Shown: positions 33,848 to 41,940, numbered from the stretch's first letter. The stretch: DNA of 49,370 nucleotides from an uncultured Pedosphaera sp. (GCA_903918755.1 CAIXFN010000068.1:1-49370), one strand, 5' to 3'. The notes: generated by a model not told the origin, from the sequence alone. Numbers and translations: made by a program.

Positions 33848-35224
33848 ATGAATCCTGGCCCCTCCAGATTACCTTTGGAACAAAAGTCCTTCCTGGATTT
33901 GCTCCGTTCCCGGCGTTCCCGGCGCTTCAGCTTGGGGATGCGTATGCCGGGAGGTCCGCTGGCTTATCAAAGCCGTTACCAGTCGGCTCCGTTGAGTGAA
34001 TCCGAAATCGCCGCCCTGGTGTTTGCGGCCGGCGGCGTAACCGGCCACGCGCTGGCGGATCTGTGTTTTGCACCCGGGGGTGGGGGCAACATTATGGCGG
34101 GATTGGTGGGGCGCACCATTGCCAGCGGCGATGGCTTGCAGACCGTGGCCCTCGTGCTCACGAACGACGAGGGCACCTGGTTGATCCGTCGCCCGCGCGA
34201 ACTGCCCCCGGCCATGATTCCCGAACTGGTGGAACTCGGACGGCAGGGCAATTTCTTGGAAATTTACCACCGGTTGCGGGTGCGCCTGGCCCCCGGCCGG
34301 GTCGCGCCCCCGTCCACGCCGCTCTTTAATATCAATGCCAATGCTTGGTCCGCCAATGCTCCGGGCACCACTTATTTTCTGCCCGTCAATGACCTGACGT
34401 TTATGTATGTCAACGGGCTGCTGGAAATCCTCAATGAGCAGACCAACGCCTTCATTTTGGATGAACGCAATCTGTTCCAACCAGCCGGCCTCGCCGGTTT
34501 CGCCCGCAGCCGCGGCGGACACCTCTGCGATGATCCCCATCAGGGCCGCGTGGTCACCATCCGCCAGGTGGAGCAATTTGTCAGCGAATTCGTCACCGCT
34601 GAGCAGGGTATGGTAATGCAAAACCTGGGGCTCATGGCGGAGGCGCTGGGGCTGGGGGGCTACCCCAATTTTGCGAATCACGAATTCGCTTGGTTCCAGG
34701 CCCTCGGTTTTCGCCTGCAACAGATGCCGGCGAGTGCATATGTGGGCGCGGGCTGGCTCCCGAAACTTGCCATGCGTCTACTCAAACGGGACCCGGTTAT
34801 CCCTTACCCGGTCGGTTTGGAACGTGATGGCGAGGTGCTGTTGCAACCCTTCTGCCCGCCGTATTTTAAGTCCATGACCGCGGCGGTGCACGCGGTCGTG
34901 GCTGCGAAATTTGGCCCGGGGGGCATCTTCCGCAGTGCGGGCCACGGCAGCGCCTGGGACCGGCCGGCCGAAGTCACCCCCCAGGTTCCCGGCGTCAGCG
35001 CCGCGACGGTCGCGGCCGTCTGCGCCTATTGTGAATATGTGTGGCAGCGCTATGGTCGGTTCCCCGTACACATGCCTCCCTATCGCACCGTGCTGGGTTT
35101 TCAAGCCGGCCATCTGGACGCCGAGTTTTACGACCGATTTTACCAGCCTGGTGTGTTGACCGAAGCCCATCGCCAGGACTTTCAGGAACAGGTGCGCGCC
35201 AACGCGGCCCGCCCGCCCGCCTGA
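33848..35224 (+). CDS. Nitroreductase-like protein, 458 aa
   Basis: Starts 13 bp after the haem dehydrogenase. The N-terminus SFLDLLRSRRSRRFSLGMRM, then PLSESEIAALVFAAGGVTG, and the later QGMVMQNLGLMAEALGLGGYPNF are the FMN-binding features of the nitroreductase/SagB fold ('R.S.R.f', 'l....ll.aa.g.tg', 'qNl.L.aealGLg'). At 458 residues it is about twice the usual 200 and carries a C-terminal extension rich in aromatic residues (CAYCEYVWQRYGRFPVHMPP). The substrate is unknown; a flavin-dependent redox role is inferred from the fold. It is convergent with the anti-sigma gene (9 bp apart). Confidence 0.6.
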   Translation: MNPGPSRLPLEQKSFLDLLRSRRSRRFSLGMRMPGGPLAYQSRYQSAPLSESEIAALVFAAGGVTGHALADLCFAPGGGGNIMAGLVGRTIASGDGLQTVALVLTNDEGTWLIRRPRELPPAMIPELVELGRQGNFLEIYHRLRVRLAPGRVAPPSTPLFNINANAWSANAPGTTYFLPVNDLTFMYVNGLLEILNEQTNAFILDERNLFQPAGLAGFARSRGGHLCDDPHQGRVVTIRQVEQFVSEFVTAEQGMVMQNLGLMAEALGLGGYPNFANHEFAWFQALGFRLQQMPASAYVGAGWLPKLAMRLLKRDPVIPYPVGLERDGEVLLQPFCPPYFKSMTAAVHAVVAAKFGPGGIFRSAGHGSAWDRPAEVTPQVPGVSAATVAAVCAYCEYVWQRYGRFPVHMPPYRTVLGFQAGHLDAEFYDRFYQPGVLTEAHRQDFQEQVRANAARPPA

Positions 35225-35233
35225 TCCTCCGTT

Positions 35234-35842
35234 TTATGCAAGGGCGAATTCCACCAGCGGATCGCGCGTCGTGAGCACGGCAATCAAAGTGCAACCTGCC
35301 ACGGAATGATTCATTTCATGGTAGGAACCGGCATCGGCATGATGGAAATCGCCGGCCACGAGCTTGCGATCACCCACCACCAGATCGCCGGTGAGAATGT
35401 AAAAATCTTCCGGTCCTGCGTTAATGTGGGCGGGATAACGTGCCCCGGGTTCCAGTTTGCCCATCAACACGGCATAGCCCGCCTCGCGCTCCAAAGTGAG
35501 CAACTTGATCGCGGCCCCCGGGATCGGGAGGGCCTTCCAATGGGATTGCCCTGCCGAGGTCGTGAACCGCAGGCCCGGCGGCGGCGCCAACGCCCGCACC
35601 GGCGTGGGACGCGGCTTTCCCAGTGCGTCAATCCGCTGCATGACTTTCTGCTTCAAGCCGGGCGGCAGCGCCACCGTGGGCACCGCTCCGGCGACCATGG
35701 CCACGGTGCTTTGCAGGCGGCGCACGAGGGCCCGCAATTCCGGGTTCCGGGACATCTCCGCTTCCCAGGCGGTCACTTCCGCCGCCGGCAGGGCGCCGAG
35801 CGCATAAAGCGCTGCCTGTTCCTGTTGTGGTTCCCCGATCAT
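35234..35842 (-). CDS. Cupin-domain anti-sigma factor (ChrR/RskA-like)
   Basis: 202 residues. The N-terminal half (EQAALYALGALPAAEVTAWE then RNPELRALVRRL) resembles the RskA/ChrR anti-sigma helix bundle ('aalYaLGaLp..E...fe..l'). The zinc-binding HxxxCxxC of classical ChrR is absent. The C-terminal cupin has the metal-type motif HINAGPEDFYILTGDL and FHHADAGSYHEM. The gene starts inside the stop of the sigma gene (4-bp overlap), as expected for a sigma and anti-sigma pair. It is probably cytoplasmic, with the cupin sensing a metal, oxidant or small ligand. Confidence 0.83.
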   Translation of the reverse strand: MIGEPQQEQAALYALGALPAAEVTAWEAEMSRNPELRALVRRLQSTVAMVAGAVPTVALPPGLKQKVMQRIDALGKPRPTPVRALAPPPGLRFTTSAGQSHWKALPIPGAAIKLLTLEREAGYAVLMGKLEPGARYPAHINAGPEDFYILTGDLVVGDRKLVAGDFHHADAGSYHEMNHSVAGCTLIAVLTTRDPLVEFALA

Positions 35843-36405
35843 AAAAAGTTTTCCAATGCCGTGCGCAATTTCAACATACCGCGGCGGACTCGCGCTTTGA
35901 TGGTGCCGAGCGGCTCGTTCAACGTGTCGGCAATTTCCTGGTGCGTTAGGCCGCCAAAAAACGCCATTTCAATCGCCTGCCGTTGGTCCGGCGGCAGTTC
36001 ATTCATCGCGGATTGAATCACCGCCGTATCCGCTTCGGGCCAAGCCGTTTCGCTGGCCGCCGCCGGGGCGGGCGATTCGACTTCCCCCTCGCCCTCCATC
36101 TCCACCAGCACCCGGGACCGCCGTTGCCGTGCCCGCAGGCGGTCCAGGCAGAGATTCCGTGTCAGGGCCAGGGTCCAATGAAATGCCTGTCCCTTGGCTG
36201 GGTCGTACTTTTCCGCTTTGTTCCAGATTTGCACAAACGCATCCTGGATGACTTCCTCCGCTTCGCCCTCATTCCCCAGCATCCGGCAGGCGATGGAGTA
36301 GAGCGATCGGGCCGTCTGGTCATAAAATTCGCCGAAGGCGAGGCGATCCTGCTCCGCAATGCGGCGCAACAGTTCGGCTTGGGTTTCTTCAATGGCTGCC
36401 AGCAT
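35839..36405 (-). CDS. ECF RNA polymerase sigma factor
   Basis: 188 residues. Region 2 has FGEFYDQTARSLYSIACRML, AEEVIQDAFVQIWNKAEKYD and HWTLALTRNLCLDRLRARQR. A linker rich in Ala/Glu follows, then region 4 with LPPDQRQAIEMAFFGGLTHQ, EIADTLNEPLGTIKARVRRG and MLKLR. The length and lack of other domains identify an extracytoplasmic-function sigma of the RpoE/SigK type. It is coupled to the cupin anti-sigma gene by a 4-bp overlap and diverges from the DUF4331 gene cluster, its most likely target. Confidence 0.95.
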   Translation of the reverse strand: MLAAIEETQAELLRRIAEQDRLAFGEFYDQTARSLYSIACRMLGNEGEAEEVIQDAFVQIWNKAEKYDPAKGQAFHWTLALTRNLCLDRLRARQRRSRVLVEMEGEGEVESPAPAAASETAWPEADTAVIQSAMNELPPDQRQAIEMAFFGGLTHQEIADTLNEPLGTIKARVRRGMLKLRTALENFL

Positions 36406-36427
36406 GGTTGCAATCGTCGCCCGGAAA

Positions 36428-36688
36428 TCATCGGCTCCCGGCCGGGTGGACCCGGGCAGGCTGCCACATCGGTTGCGTCAACCGCAATAGCAATCCCGCC
36501 ACCCACTTGCGGGAGTCCCGCCGCCCCCGGTGGCCCGGATGGTGCCGCGGCCAACCAATATCCGCCACCGGTTGGGCTCCGGCCAAAATACCCCGATCTT
36601 CCCGGCCGCACCCCGGGCCGTCGGTCTGTATGGGAATCCCCACCGGCGCGGCGTCCGGCTGGTCCCTGAATTCGATTGTCAGTTTCAT
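36428..36688 (-). CDS. Possible small protein upstream of the sigma factor gene, 86 aa
   Basis: A short frame ending 22 bp before the sigma start, with a GAGGA ribosome binding site 6 nt before ATG 36688 (MKLTIEFRDQPDAAPVGIPI). The N-terminal 20 residues look protein-like. The remainder is Gly/Arg/His-rich (HHPGHRGRRD) and could be chance. If real it would be the first gene of the sigma operon. No family is recognised. A frame artefact in GC-rich non-coding DNA is the main alternative. Confidence 0.3.
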   Translation of the reverse strand: MKLTIEFRDQPDAAPVGIPIQTDGPGCGREDRGILAGAQPVADIGWPRHHPGHRGRRDSRKWVAGLLLRLTQPMWQPARVHPAGSR

Positions 36689-36751
36689 CTTCATTCCTCT
36701 ATCCAACGCCGGCGTGGGGCGTTTGGATGCGCGCCAGTCAAACTATTTTGT

Positions 36752-36769
36752 GCGCCCGGGAGCGGGCGC
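36752..36769. promoter_or_regulatory. GC-rich hairpin in the divergent control region
   Basis: A perfect 7-bp stem GCGCCCG/CGGGCGC with a GGAG loop, just upstream of the AATT-type palindrome. It has no U-tract, so it is not a standard terminator. It could be a structural or operator element in the region between the sigma factor and DUF4331 genes. Confidence 0.35.
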
Positions 36770-36776
36770 CGTTTAC

Positions 36777-36796
36777 CACAATTTCGCAGAATTGTG
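36777..36796. promoter_or_regulatory. Inverted repeat, candidate operator
   Basis: CACAATT-N6-AATTGTG is an exact 7-bp inverted repeat with a 6-nt spacer, a form typical of a dimeric regulator site. It lies 93 bp upstream of the DUF4331 start and about 10 bp before the proposed promoter. It stands out as AT-rich in GC-rich surroundings. No regulator can be assigned. Confidence 0.4.
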
Positions 36797-36804
36797 AAAC
36801 CGGA

Positions 36805-36833
36805 TGCATCCATTCGCGGTTTTGCGACGTAAG
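36805..36833 (+). promoter_or_regulatory. Candidate ECF-sigma promoter for the DUF4331 operon
   Basis: TGCATCC (36805-36811), 16 nt, then CGTAAG (36828-36833). This resembles the TGATCC ... CGTA/TAAGA elements reported for RpoE sigma factors controlled by ChrR. The predicted transcript start would leave a leader of about 45-50 nt before ATG 36889. The match is partial (one extra base in the -35 element), and the anti-sigma is not a classical ChrR, so this is a hypothesis. Confidence 0.35.
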
Positions 36834-36888
36834 ACCAGCGTAAGTCATGAAACCAAACACGCATGACGCAATCCTCCCAAGATAAATT

Positions 36889-38496
36889 ATGAAAAGCTCA
36901 ATTCTTGCTCTCCTCCTCGCGGCCGGCGCGCTCGCCGCCGGTCCCGTCGGGGCGTCCAGCCACCGCGAAGCTCCCCTCATCACCGGAACGCCGAAACTCG
37001 ATGGAACGGACTTTTACCTGTTTAACAGTTACGAACCCGGCCGGTCGGACTTCGTCACCTTCGTCGCCGACTACGTGCCGCTCCAGGACGCCTACGGCGG
37101 TCCCAATTACTTCAAGCTTGCGACCAACGGGGTTTACGAGATTCACATCGACAACAACGGGGATGGCCAGGAAGACCTCACGTTCCAATTCCAATTCTTC
37201 GAGGAACAGCGCCACATTGCGCTCGCGATTGGCCCGGTGGGCAACCAGGTGACGAATGAGATTCCCCTCGTGGTGGCCGGTCCGATCACGGCCACGAATC
37301 AAGGCGCGTTGAATGTCGTGGAGCATTACACGGTGAAGCTGATCACTGGCAACCGCCGCACCGGCGTGGCGCAGTACCTCACCAACGCGGCCGACGGCAC
37401 CACGATGTTTACCAAACCGGTGGACAACATTGGCAACAAAACTCTCCCGGATTACAACGGTTATGCCAATACGTTTGTCTACAATGTGAACATCCCCGGG
37501 TGTGCCACGCCCGGACGGTTGTTCGTGGGCCAGCGCAAGGATCCCTTTGTCGTCAACCTGGGCGAAACCTTTGACCTCATCAACCTGGCCAATCCCCTCG
37601 GCCCGGTGGACGGCACCAAGGACAGCCTGGTGGATAAAAATGTCACCTCGCTGATCCTCGAAGTCCCCAAGTCCTGCCTCACCAACAGTTCCCCCGTCAT
37701 CGGTGCCTGGACCACGGCCAGCCAGTATCAGGGCGCCAGCCTCGTGCAGGTATCCCGCCTCGGCCAACCCCTCGTTAATGAAGTCGTCATTGGTCTGAAG
37801 GATAAGGATCTCTTCAACGCCAGCGAACCGAAGAACGACGGCCAGTTTGCGAACTATGTCACCAATCCGACGCTGCCCGCCCTGATCGAAATCCTCTTCG
37901 GAAGCGCCGGCGTCCGCGCCCCAACGAACTTCCCACGCCAGGATCTCGTCACCGTCTTCCTGACCGGCATCCCCGGCCTCAATCAAACCACCGCCACGGC
38001 CGAACTGCTCCGCCTGAACACCAGCACCCCGGCGGTGCCGCCGTCCGCGCAGAACAATCTCGGCGTGATCGCTGGTGATGTCGCTGGTTTCCCCAACGGC
38101 CGGCGCCCGGGTGACGACGTCGTGGATATCGCCCTGCGCGTCGTGATGGGCAAATTGCTCTCCGCCAATGACGCTCCCTCCGGCCAGTTGCCCTTCACCG
38201 ATGGCGCGCTCGTCAACGCCGGCATGTTCCAGCCTGTGTTCCCCTACTTGAATCCTCCCCTGGCGGGCTCGCCCAATGATCTGAGCGTCACGCTGACCTT
38301 GCAGAAAAGCACCAGCGCGAATGGGCCCTTCACCAGCGCCGCCGCCCGGTTCAATCCCGCCAACTCCACCCTGGTTACCGCCCCTGCTAACGGCGGGAAC
38401 GCCTTCTATCGCACCGTGGGGGACAAGGCTGGCGTTGTGCTGGGATCACCCACCCTCACCAGTTCGAACGTCGTCATTGCCGTGCAGGTGCCGTAA
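36889..38496 (+). CDS. Secreted DUF4331 family protein
   Basis: 535 residues. A cleavable signal peptide ends near GPVGASS and is followed directly by the family hallmark SSHREAPLITGTPKLDGTDFYLF. Conserved features of DUF4331 follow: GRSDFVTFVADYVPLQDAYGG, a Dx[DN]xDGxxD loop (DNNGDGQED, residues 88-96) likely to bind calcium, and the later RRPGDDVVDIALRVVMG and FPYLNPPLAGSP. The family has no known function; members are exported by bacteria of several phyla. It is the first gene of a probable operon with TPR and HupE/UreJ genes and is divergent from the ECF sigma gene. A terminator-like hairpin follows. Confidence 0.9.
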   Translation: MKSSILALLLAAGALAAGPVGASSHREAPLITGTPKLDGTDFYLFNSYEPGRSDFVTFVADYVPLQDAYGGPNYFKLATNGVYEIHIDNNGDGQEDLTFQFQFFEEQRHIALAIGPVGNQVTNEIPLVVAGPITATNQGALNVVEHYTVKLITGNRRTGVAQYLTNAADGTTMFTKPVDNIGNKTLPDYNGYANTFVYNVNIPGCATPGRLFVGQRKDPFVVNLGETFDLINLANPLGPVDGTKDSLVDKNVTSLILEVPKSCLTNSSPVIGAWTTASQYQGASLVQVSRLGQPLVNEVVIGLKDKDLFNASEPKNDGQFANYVTNPTLPALIEILFGSAGVRAPTNFPRQDLVTVFLTGIPGLNQTTATAELLRLNTSTPAVPPSAQNNLGVIAGDVAGFPNGRRPGDDVVDIALRVVMGKLLSANDAPSGQLPFTDGALVNAGMFQPVFPYLNPPLAGSPNDLSVTLTLQKSTSANGPFTSAAARFNPANSTLVTAPANGGNAFYRTVGDKAGVVLGSPTLTSSNVVIAVQVP

Positions 38497-38526
38497 TTAC
38501 CGGTCGCAAGACGCGTTAAAAAAATG

Positions 38527-38575
38527 GGGGGCGGGCCGCCCAAAACGGTTTCGGGTGAACGCCCGCCCCCTTGTT
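38527..38575 (+). terminator. Hairpin between DUF4331 and TPR genes (terminator or attenuator)
   Basis: A 10-bp GC stem GGGGGCGGGC (38527-38536) pairs with GCCCGCCCCC (38561-38570) and is followed by TTGTTCCTT. The 24-nt loop may hold a smaller helix. The U-rich tail is short, so partial termination is likely. This would yield more DUF4331 transcript than TPR/HupE transcript. Confidence 0.6.
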
Positions 38576-38600
38576 CCTTAATTCCAATCAGATTAACTTT

Positions 38601-39803
38601 ATGCGCCGCCCGCTTTTCGGATTCCGGACCGTCCTCCTGCTAACCCTGCTCTCCGCCGTCGGCCTTCCGCTGCCGGGCCGCGCCGGGGCATTTGTCCCGC
38701 GGGATGGCAGTCAGGTCTTGGAAACCTTGCGCTCCACGGCCTTTGACCCGGCGGCGCGGGCGCTTCGCGAATCCCGTGCCCGGTTGACGGCGGATCCCGG
38801 CAATCTCGATCTGGCCTGCTCGGTCGCCCGGGTGGCCATCGAACGCTGCCGGGCCGAAGCCGATCCCCGTTACCTGGGCCGGGCGCAGGCCGCCCTGGCC
38901 CCGTGGTGGGAACTGCCTGCCCCGCCCGTCGAGGTGCTGGTGTTGCGCGCCACGCTGAAACAAAGCCAGCATTATTTCACGAACGCCCTGGCCGATCTCG
39001 ATCTCGCGGTGCGTTTGTCGCCGCGGAATGCGCAGGTGTGGTTGACCCGCGCCGCCATCTTGACGGTGCTCGGGGATTACCCCGCGGCTCGCCGCGCCTG
39101 TGTCCCCCTCGCTCAATTGGCGCCGGGTTTAATTGGTCTCACCGCGGCCGCAAATGTGGGTTCGCTCAACGGCGAGGCGGAACGCAGCAACGCCTTGCTC
39201 CGTCAGGCGCTGGCCGCCAACCCCGCGGCGCCCGTGCCCGAAAAAGCGTGGGCCTGGACCATTCTGGCCGAAGCCGACGCGCGGTTGGGGCATCTCCCGG
39301 AGGCCGAAACGGAATTTCGGAACGCGCTTGCCCTGGGCCAGCACGATCCTTATTTGCTGGGCGCCTACGCGGATTGGCTCCTGGCTGCGGGCCGCGCTGC
39401 GGAGGCCGTCCGTCTCCTTCAGAATGAAGCGCGCGCCGATGGTTTGCTCCTCCGCCTTGCCTTGGCCGAAGCCGCCGTTTCTCCCCGCCCACCGGGTTTT
39501 GCGGACCATGTCGCCGCTCTCCAGGCCCGGTTCGAGGCCGGCCATCTCCGGGGTGATTTTGTTCACCAACGCGAGGAAGCCTGGTTTTTGCTGCATCTCC
39601 GGCAGCAACCCCGCGAAGCCTTGCGCCTCGCCACGGCCAACTGGGCGATTCAACACGAACCGGTGGATGCGCGGCTGCTCCTGGAGTCCGCCCTGGCCGT
39701 CGGTGATCTCCCGGCCGCCGCTCCCGCCTTGGAATTCATCCAGGCCACTCATTTGGAAGATCGCGAATGCGAAAAGCTGGTCCGTCAATTGCGCGCTTTA
39801 TGA
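38601..39803 (+). CDS. Secreted TPR-repeat protein
   Basis: 400 residues. A signal peptide (FRTVLLLTLLSAVGLPLPGRAGA) is followed by helical repeats of tetratricopeptide type, for example YFTNALADLDLAVRLSPRNAQVWLTRAA, AWTILAEADARLGHLPEAETEFRNAL and DPYLLGAYADWLLAAGRAAEAVRLL. TPR solenoids scaffold protein complexes; this one would act in the periplasm. The start is at ATG 38601; a longer frame begins 10 codons upstream inside the hairpin region. The stop overlaps the HupE/UreJ start by 4 bp, indicating coupled translation and probably a shared complex. Confidence 0.88.
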   Translation: MRRPLFGFRTVLLLTLLSAVGLPLPGRAGAFVPRDGSQVLETLRSTAFDPAARALRESRARLTADPGNLDLACSVARVAIERCRAEADPRYLGRAQAALAPWWELPAPPVEVLVLRATLKQSQHYFTNALADLDLAVRLSPRNAQVWLTRAAILTVLGDYPAARRACVPLAQLAPGLIGLTAAANVGSLNGEAERSNALLRQALAANPAAPVPEKAWAWTILAEADARLGHLPEAETEFRNALALGQHDPYLLGAYADWLLAAGRAAEAVRLLQNEARADGLLLRLALAEAAVSPRPPGFADHVAALQARFEAGHLRGDFVHQREEAWFLLHLRQQPREALRLATANWAIQHEPVDARLLLESALAVGDLPAAAPALEFIQATHLEDRECEKLVRQLRAL

Positions 39804-40948
39804 AAATTCGTTTCCCTCTCCCGCACGTTTGGTTGGCCATCGCGGTGGCCCTCCAACTCCTCTCCTTGAGCGCCCGGGCCCACACCCAAAGTACCGCCTA
39901 CCTGACCCTCCAGACCACCCCCACCGGCCTGACCGGGGAATGGCATCTGGCCCTGCGCGATTTGGAAGACGCCGTGGGCCTCGACCTGGACGACAATGGC
40001 GCCATCACCTGGGCCGAGTTGTTATCCCGTCAGGAAGCTGTCACCGCCTACGCGCTCTCCCGCCTGCACGTTCGTTGCGATGATCAACCAACCCCGTGGC
40101 AGGTTAACGGCTTGCTGGTGGATCAGCATGCGGATGGCGCCTATGCCGTCCTGCGCTTCGCGGTGGCTGGACCGGCCCACCCGCGCGCGGTGGAACTGAC
40201 TTACCGCGCCTTTTTTGATCTGGATCCGAAACATCGCGGATTGCTTCGGTTGGAGCAGGGTGGCGTGAACCGCCTCGCGGTCTTTGCTCCCGAGGCACCC
40301 ACGCAGGCTTTTGCCCTCAACACTCCGCCGGTCACTTCCCCGCTCGGGACCTTCTTCCGCGAGGGCGTCTGGCACATTTGGTCCGGCTACGATCACCTGC
40401 TCTTCCTTCTCGCCTTGCTCCTGCCCGGCGTGCTCCGCCGCCGCGCGGGAGTCTGGCAGCCCGTCACCGATGCCCGCGCTGCGTTTTTCAATGTTTTGAA
40501 AATCGTCAGCGCCTTCACGCTGGCCCATTCGCTGACGCTCAGTTGTGCCGCCCTCGGGCTGATTCACTTACCCACCCGCCTGGTCGAGTCCGCCATCGCC
40601 GCATCAGTAATCCTGGCAGCCATCAACAATCTCGTGCCGGCCTGGTCGGAACGGAGTTGGTTGATGGCCTTTGGTTTTGGCCTGCTCCATGGCTTCGGCT
40701 TTGCCAATGCCCTGCGCGATCTGGGCTTGCATCCGGGCCAGCTGGCGGTAACCCTTTTTGGGTTCAATTTGGGCGTTGAAATCGGTCAGTTGGCGATTGT
40801 GGCCGTGTTCCTCCCTCTGGCGTTGAGTGCGCGGCATTGGCGTGCTTATCCGGCGCTGGTTCTCCGCACCGGTTCCGTGGCCATTCTGGCGGTGGCCGCC
40901 GTGTGGTTCGCCGAACGGGTGGGGGATTTCAAATGGCTGCCCTTTTGA
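39800..40948 (+). CDS. HupE/UreJ family membrane protein with periplasmic N-terminal domain
   Basis: 382 residues. A signal peptide ends at ARAHT. It is followed by about 170 extracytoplasmic residues with an EF-hand-like loop [12 protein letters not shown] (62-73), which has ligands at positions 1, 3, 5 and 12 and Gly at 6. The C-terminal membrane domain has the HupE/UreJ signatures [50 protein letters not shown] and [13 protein letters not shown]. Classical HupE/UreJ proteins are about 200-residue nickel permeases; the large N-terminal domain marks the subgroup found with DUF4331 and TPR genes. The conserved His residues suggest metal handling. ATG 39800 overlaps the TPR stop. Confidence 0.88.
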   Translation: MKIRFPLPHVWLAIAVALQLLSLSARAHTQSTAYLTLQTTPTGLTGEWHLALRDLEDAVGLDLDDNGAITWAELLSRQEAVTAYALSRLHVRCDDQPTPWQVNGLLVDQHADGAYAVLRFAVAGPAHPRAVELTYRAFFDLDPKHRGLLRLEQGGVNRLAVFAPEAPTQAFALNTPPVTSPLGTFFREGVWHIWSGYDHLLFLLALLLPGVLRRRAGVWQPVTDARAAFFNVLKIVSAFTLAHSLTLSCAALGLIHLPTRLVESAIAASVILAAINNLVPAWSERSWLMAFGFGLLHGFGFANALRDLGLHPGQLAVTLFGFNLGVEIGQLAIVAVFLPLALSARHWRAYPALVLRTGSVAILAVAAVWFAERVGDFKWLPF

Positions 40949-40962
40949 CCCGGAGTAAAGCG

Positions 40963-41874
40963 ATGCAATCTCAGAATCACAACCGTGCATCAGGGTTCAC
41001 CCTGATCGAGCTTCTCGTGGTGATCGCCATCATCGCCCTGCTCGCCGCGCTGCTCCTGCCCGCCCTGGCCCGCGCCAAAGCCGCCGGGCGGCAAACCGCC
41101 TGCCTCAGCAACCTGCGCCAGTTGGCGGACGCCGCGCGGATGTATATGGATGACAATGGCGGAGGGCTGTTCCATCATCACGAAGGCTGGGTGCTCAATG
41201 ACGGCACCCAGGTCGACACTCTGCCGGCCGATTTGGCCGGCTGTCAGGGCGGGGGCGCCGGCAACAGCCAGGCCGAAAAGCCTTGGGCCATTTTCTTCCA
41301 ACCCTATCTGAACAGCCGCCTCGCCGCTTTTTGCCCCACCGACCCCGTCCCCCGGTCCACGATTCTGGCTACCGATTTGCAGGGTTACAACGGCGCCATC
41401 ACCAGCATTGCGCAGACCCCGCCGCCGCAGTCCGAACAGGCTGTCGCGGTGGCCGGCGCTCTGAATATGGAAAGCTACCTGCTCAACTCCGTCTTCACCC
41501 ATCGTTGCGCGCAATACGCGGTCCAGGGAGTCCTGCCCGGATTCGCCACGGAAAATGTGGTCATGAAACTCCCCGATCCCAATCTCATCCTCTTTTCGGA
41601 ACGGAACTCCGAGGCGTTGAATGCGCCCAACAATCCCGAATTTGGCAGCGTCACCCAGGATGATTATGATACCTGGGTCGGCGAGGCCGCGCTCGTCCGC
41701 TGGGGTTCCGGTGCCTGGGGCGATCAGGGATGGATTCGTTACCAGCGGCATTCCGGCAAGGCCAATTATGTTTACACCGATGGCCATGCCGCCCTGACTC
41801 CCTGGAGCCGGGCCCGCCGCGATCAATACCCCGATCACGTGGTCCGCGTCCCCCTGGCCGATCCGCCGCAATAG
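40963..41874 (+). CDS. Prepilin-type (type II secretion pseudopilin-like) protein with H-X9-DG motif
   Basis: 303 residues. The N-terminus [20 protein letters not shown] is a type IV prepilin signal with the Glu5 position intact, followed by [20 protein letters not shown], as in the very large verrucomicrobial/planctomycetal pseudopilin family (DUF1559-related). The C-terminus has [12 protein letters not shown], an exact H-X9-DG. It is processed by prepilin peptidase and probably exported through a type II-like system. ATG 40963 has CGGAG 8 nt upstream. It starts 14 bp after HupE/UreJ, so it may be the last gene of that operon; a terminator follows. Confidence 0.9.
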   Translation: MQSQNHNRASGFTLIELLVVIAIIALLAALLLPALARAKAAGRQTACLSNLRQLADAARMYMDDNGGGLFHHHEGWVLNDGTQVDTLPADLAGCQGGGAGNSQAEKPWAIFFQPYLNSRLAAFCPTDPVPRSTILATDLQGYNGAITSIAQTPPPQSEQAVAVAGALNMESYLLNSVFTHRCAQYAVQGVLPGFATENVVMKLPDPNLILFSERNSEALNAPNNPEFGSVTQDDYDTWVGEAALVRWGSGAWGDQGWIRYQRHSGKANYVYTDGHAALTPWSRARRDQYPDHVVRVPLADPPQ

Positions 41875-41885
41875 TCACCCCCCCG

Positions 41886-41914
41886 GCCCCGGCGAAGGCC
41901 GGGGCGGAGGTTTT
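41886..41914 (+). terminator. Rho-independent terminator after the pseudopilin gene
   Basis: An 8-bp perfect stem GCCCCGGC/GCCGGGGC (41886-41893 with 41898-41905) with a 4-nt GAAG loop, followed by GGAGGTTTTG. It lies 12 bp past the pseudopilin stop and marks the end of the DUF4331-TPR-HupE-pseudopilin transcript. Confidence 0.7.
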
Positions 41915-41940
41915 GTCGGCCCGCCGAACTTGCTTTGGCC

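Noticed and set aside
39800-40948. Simple nickel permease (HupE) annotation
   Set aside because: The membrane core matches HupE/UreJ, but no hydrogenase or urease genes are nearby and the large periplasmic domain is absent from the classical permeases. Only the family name is used.
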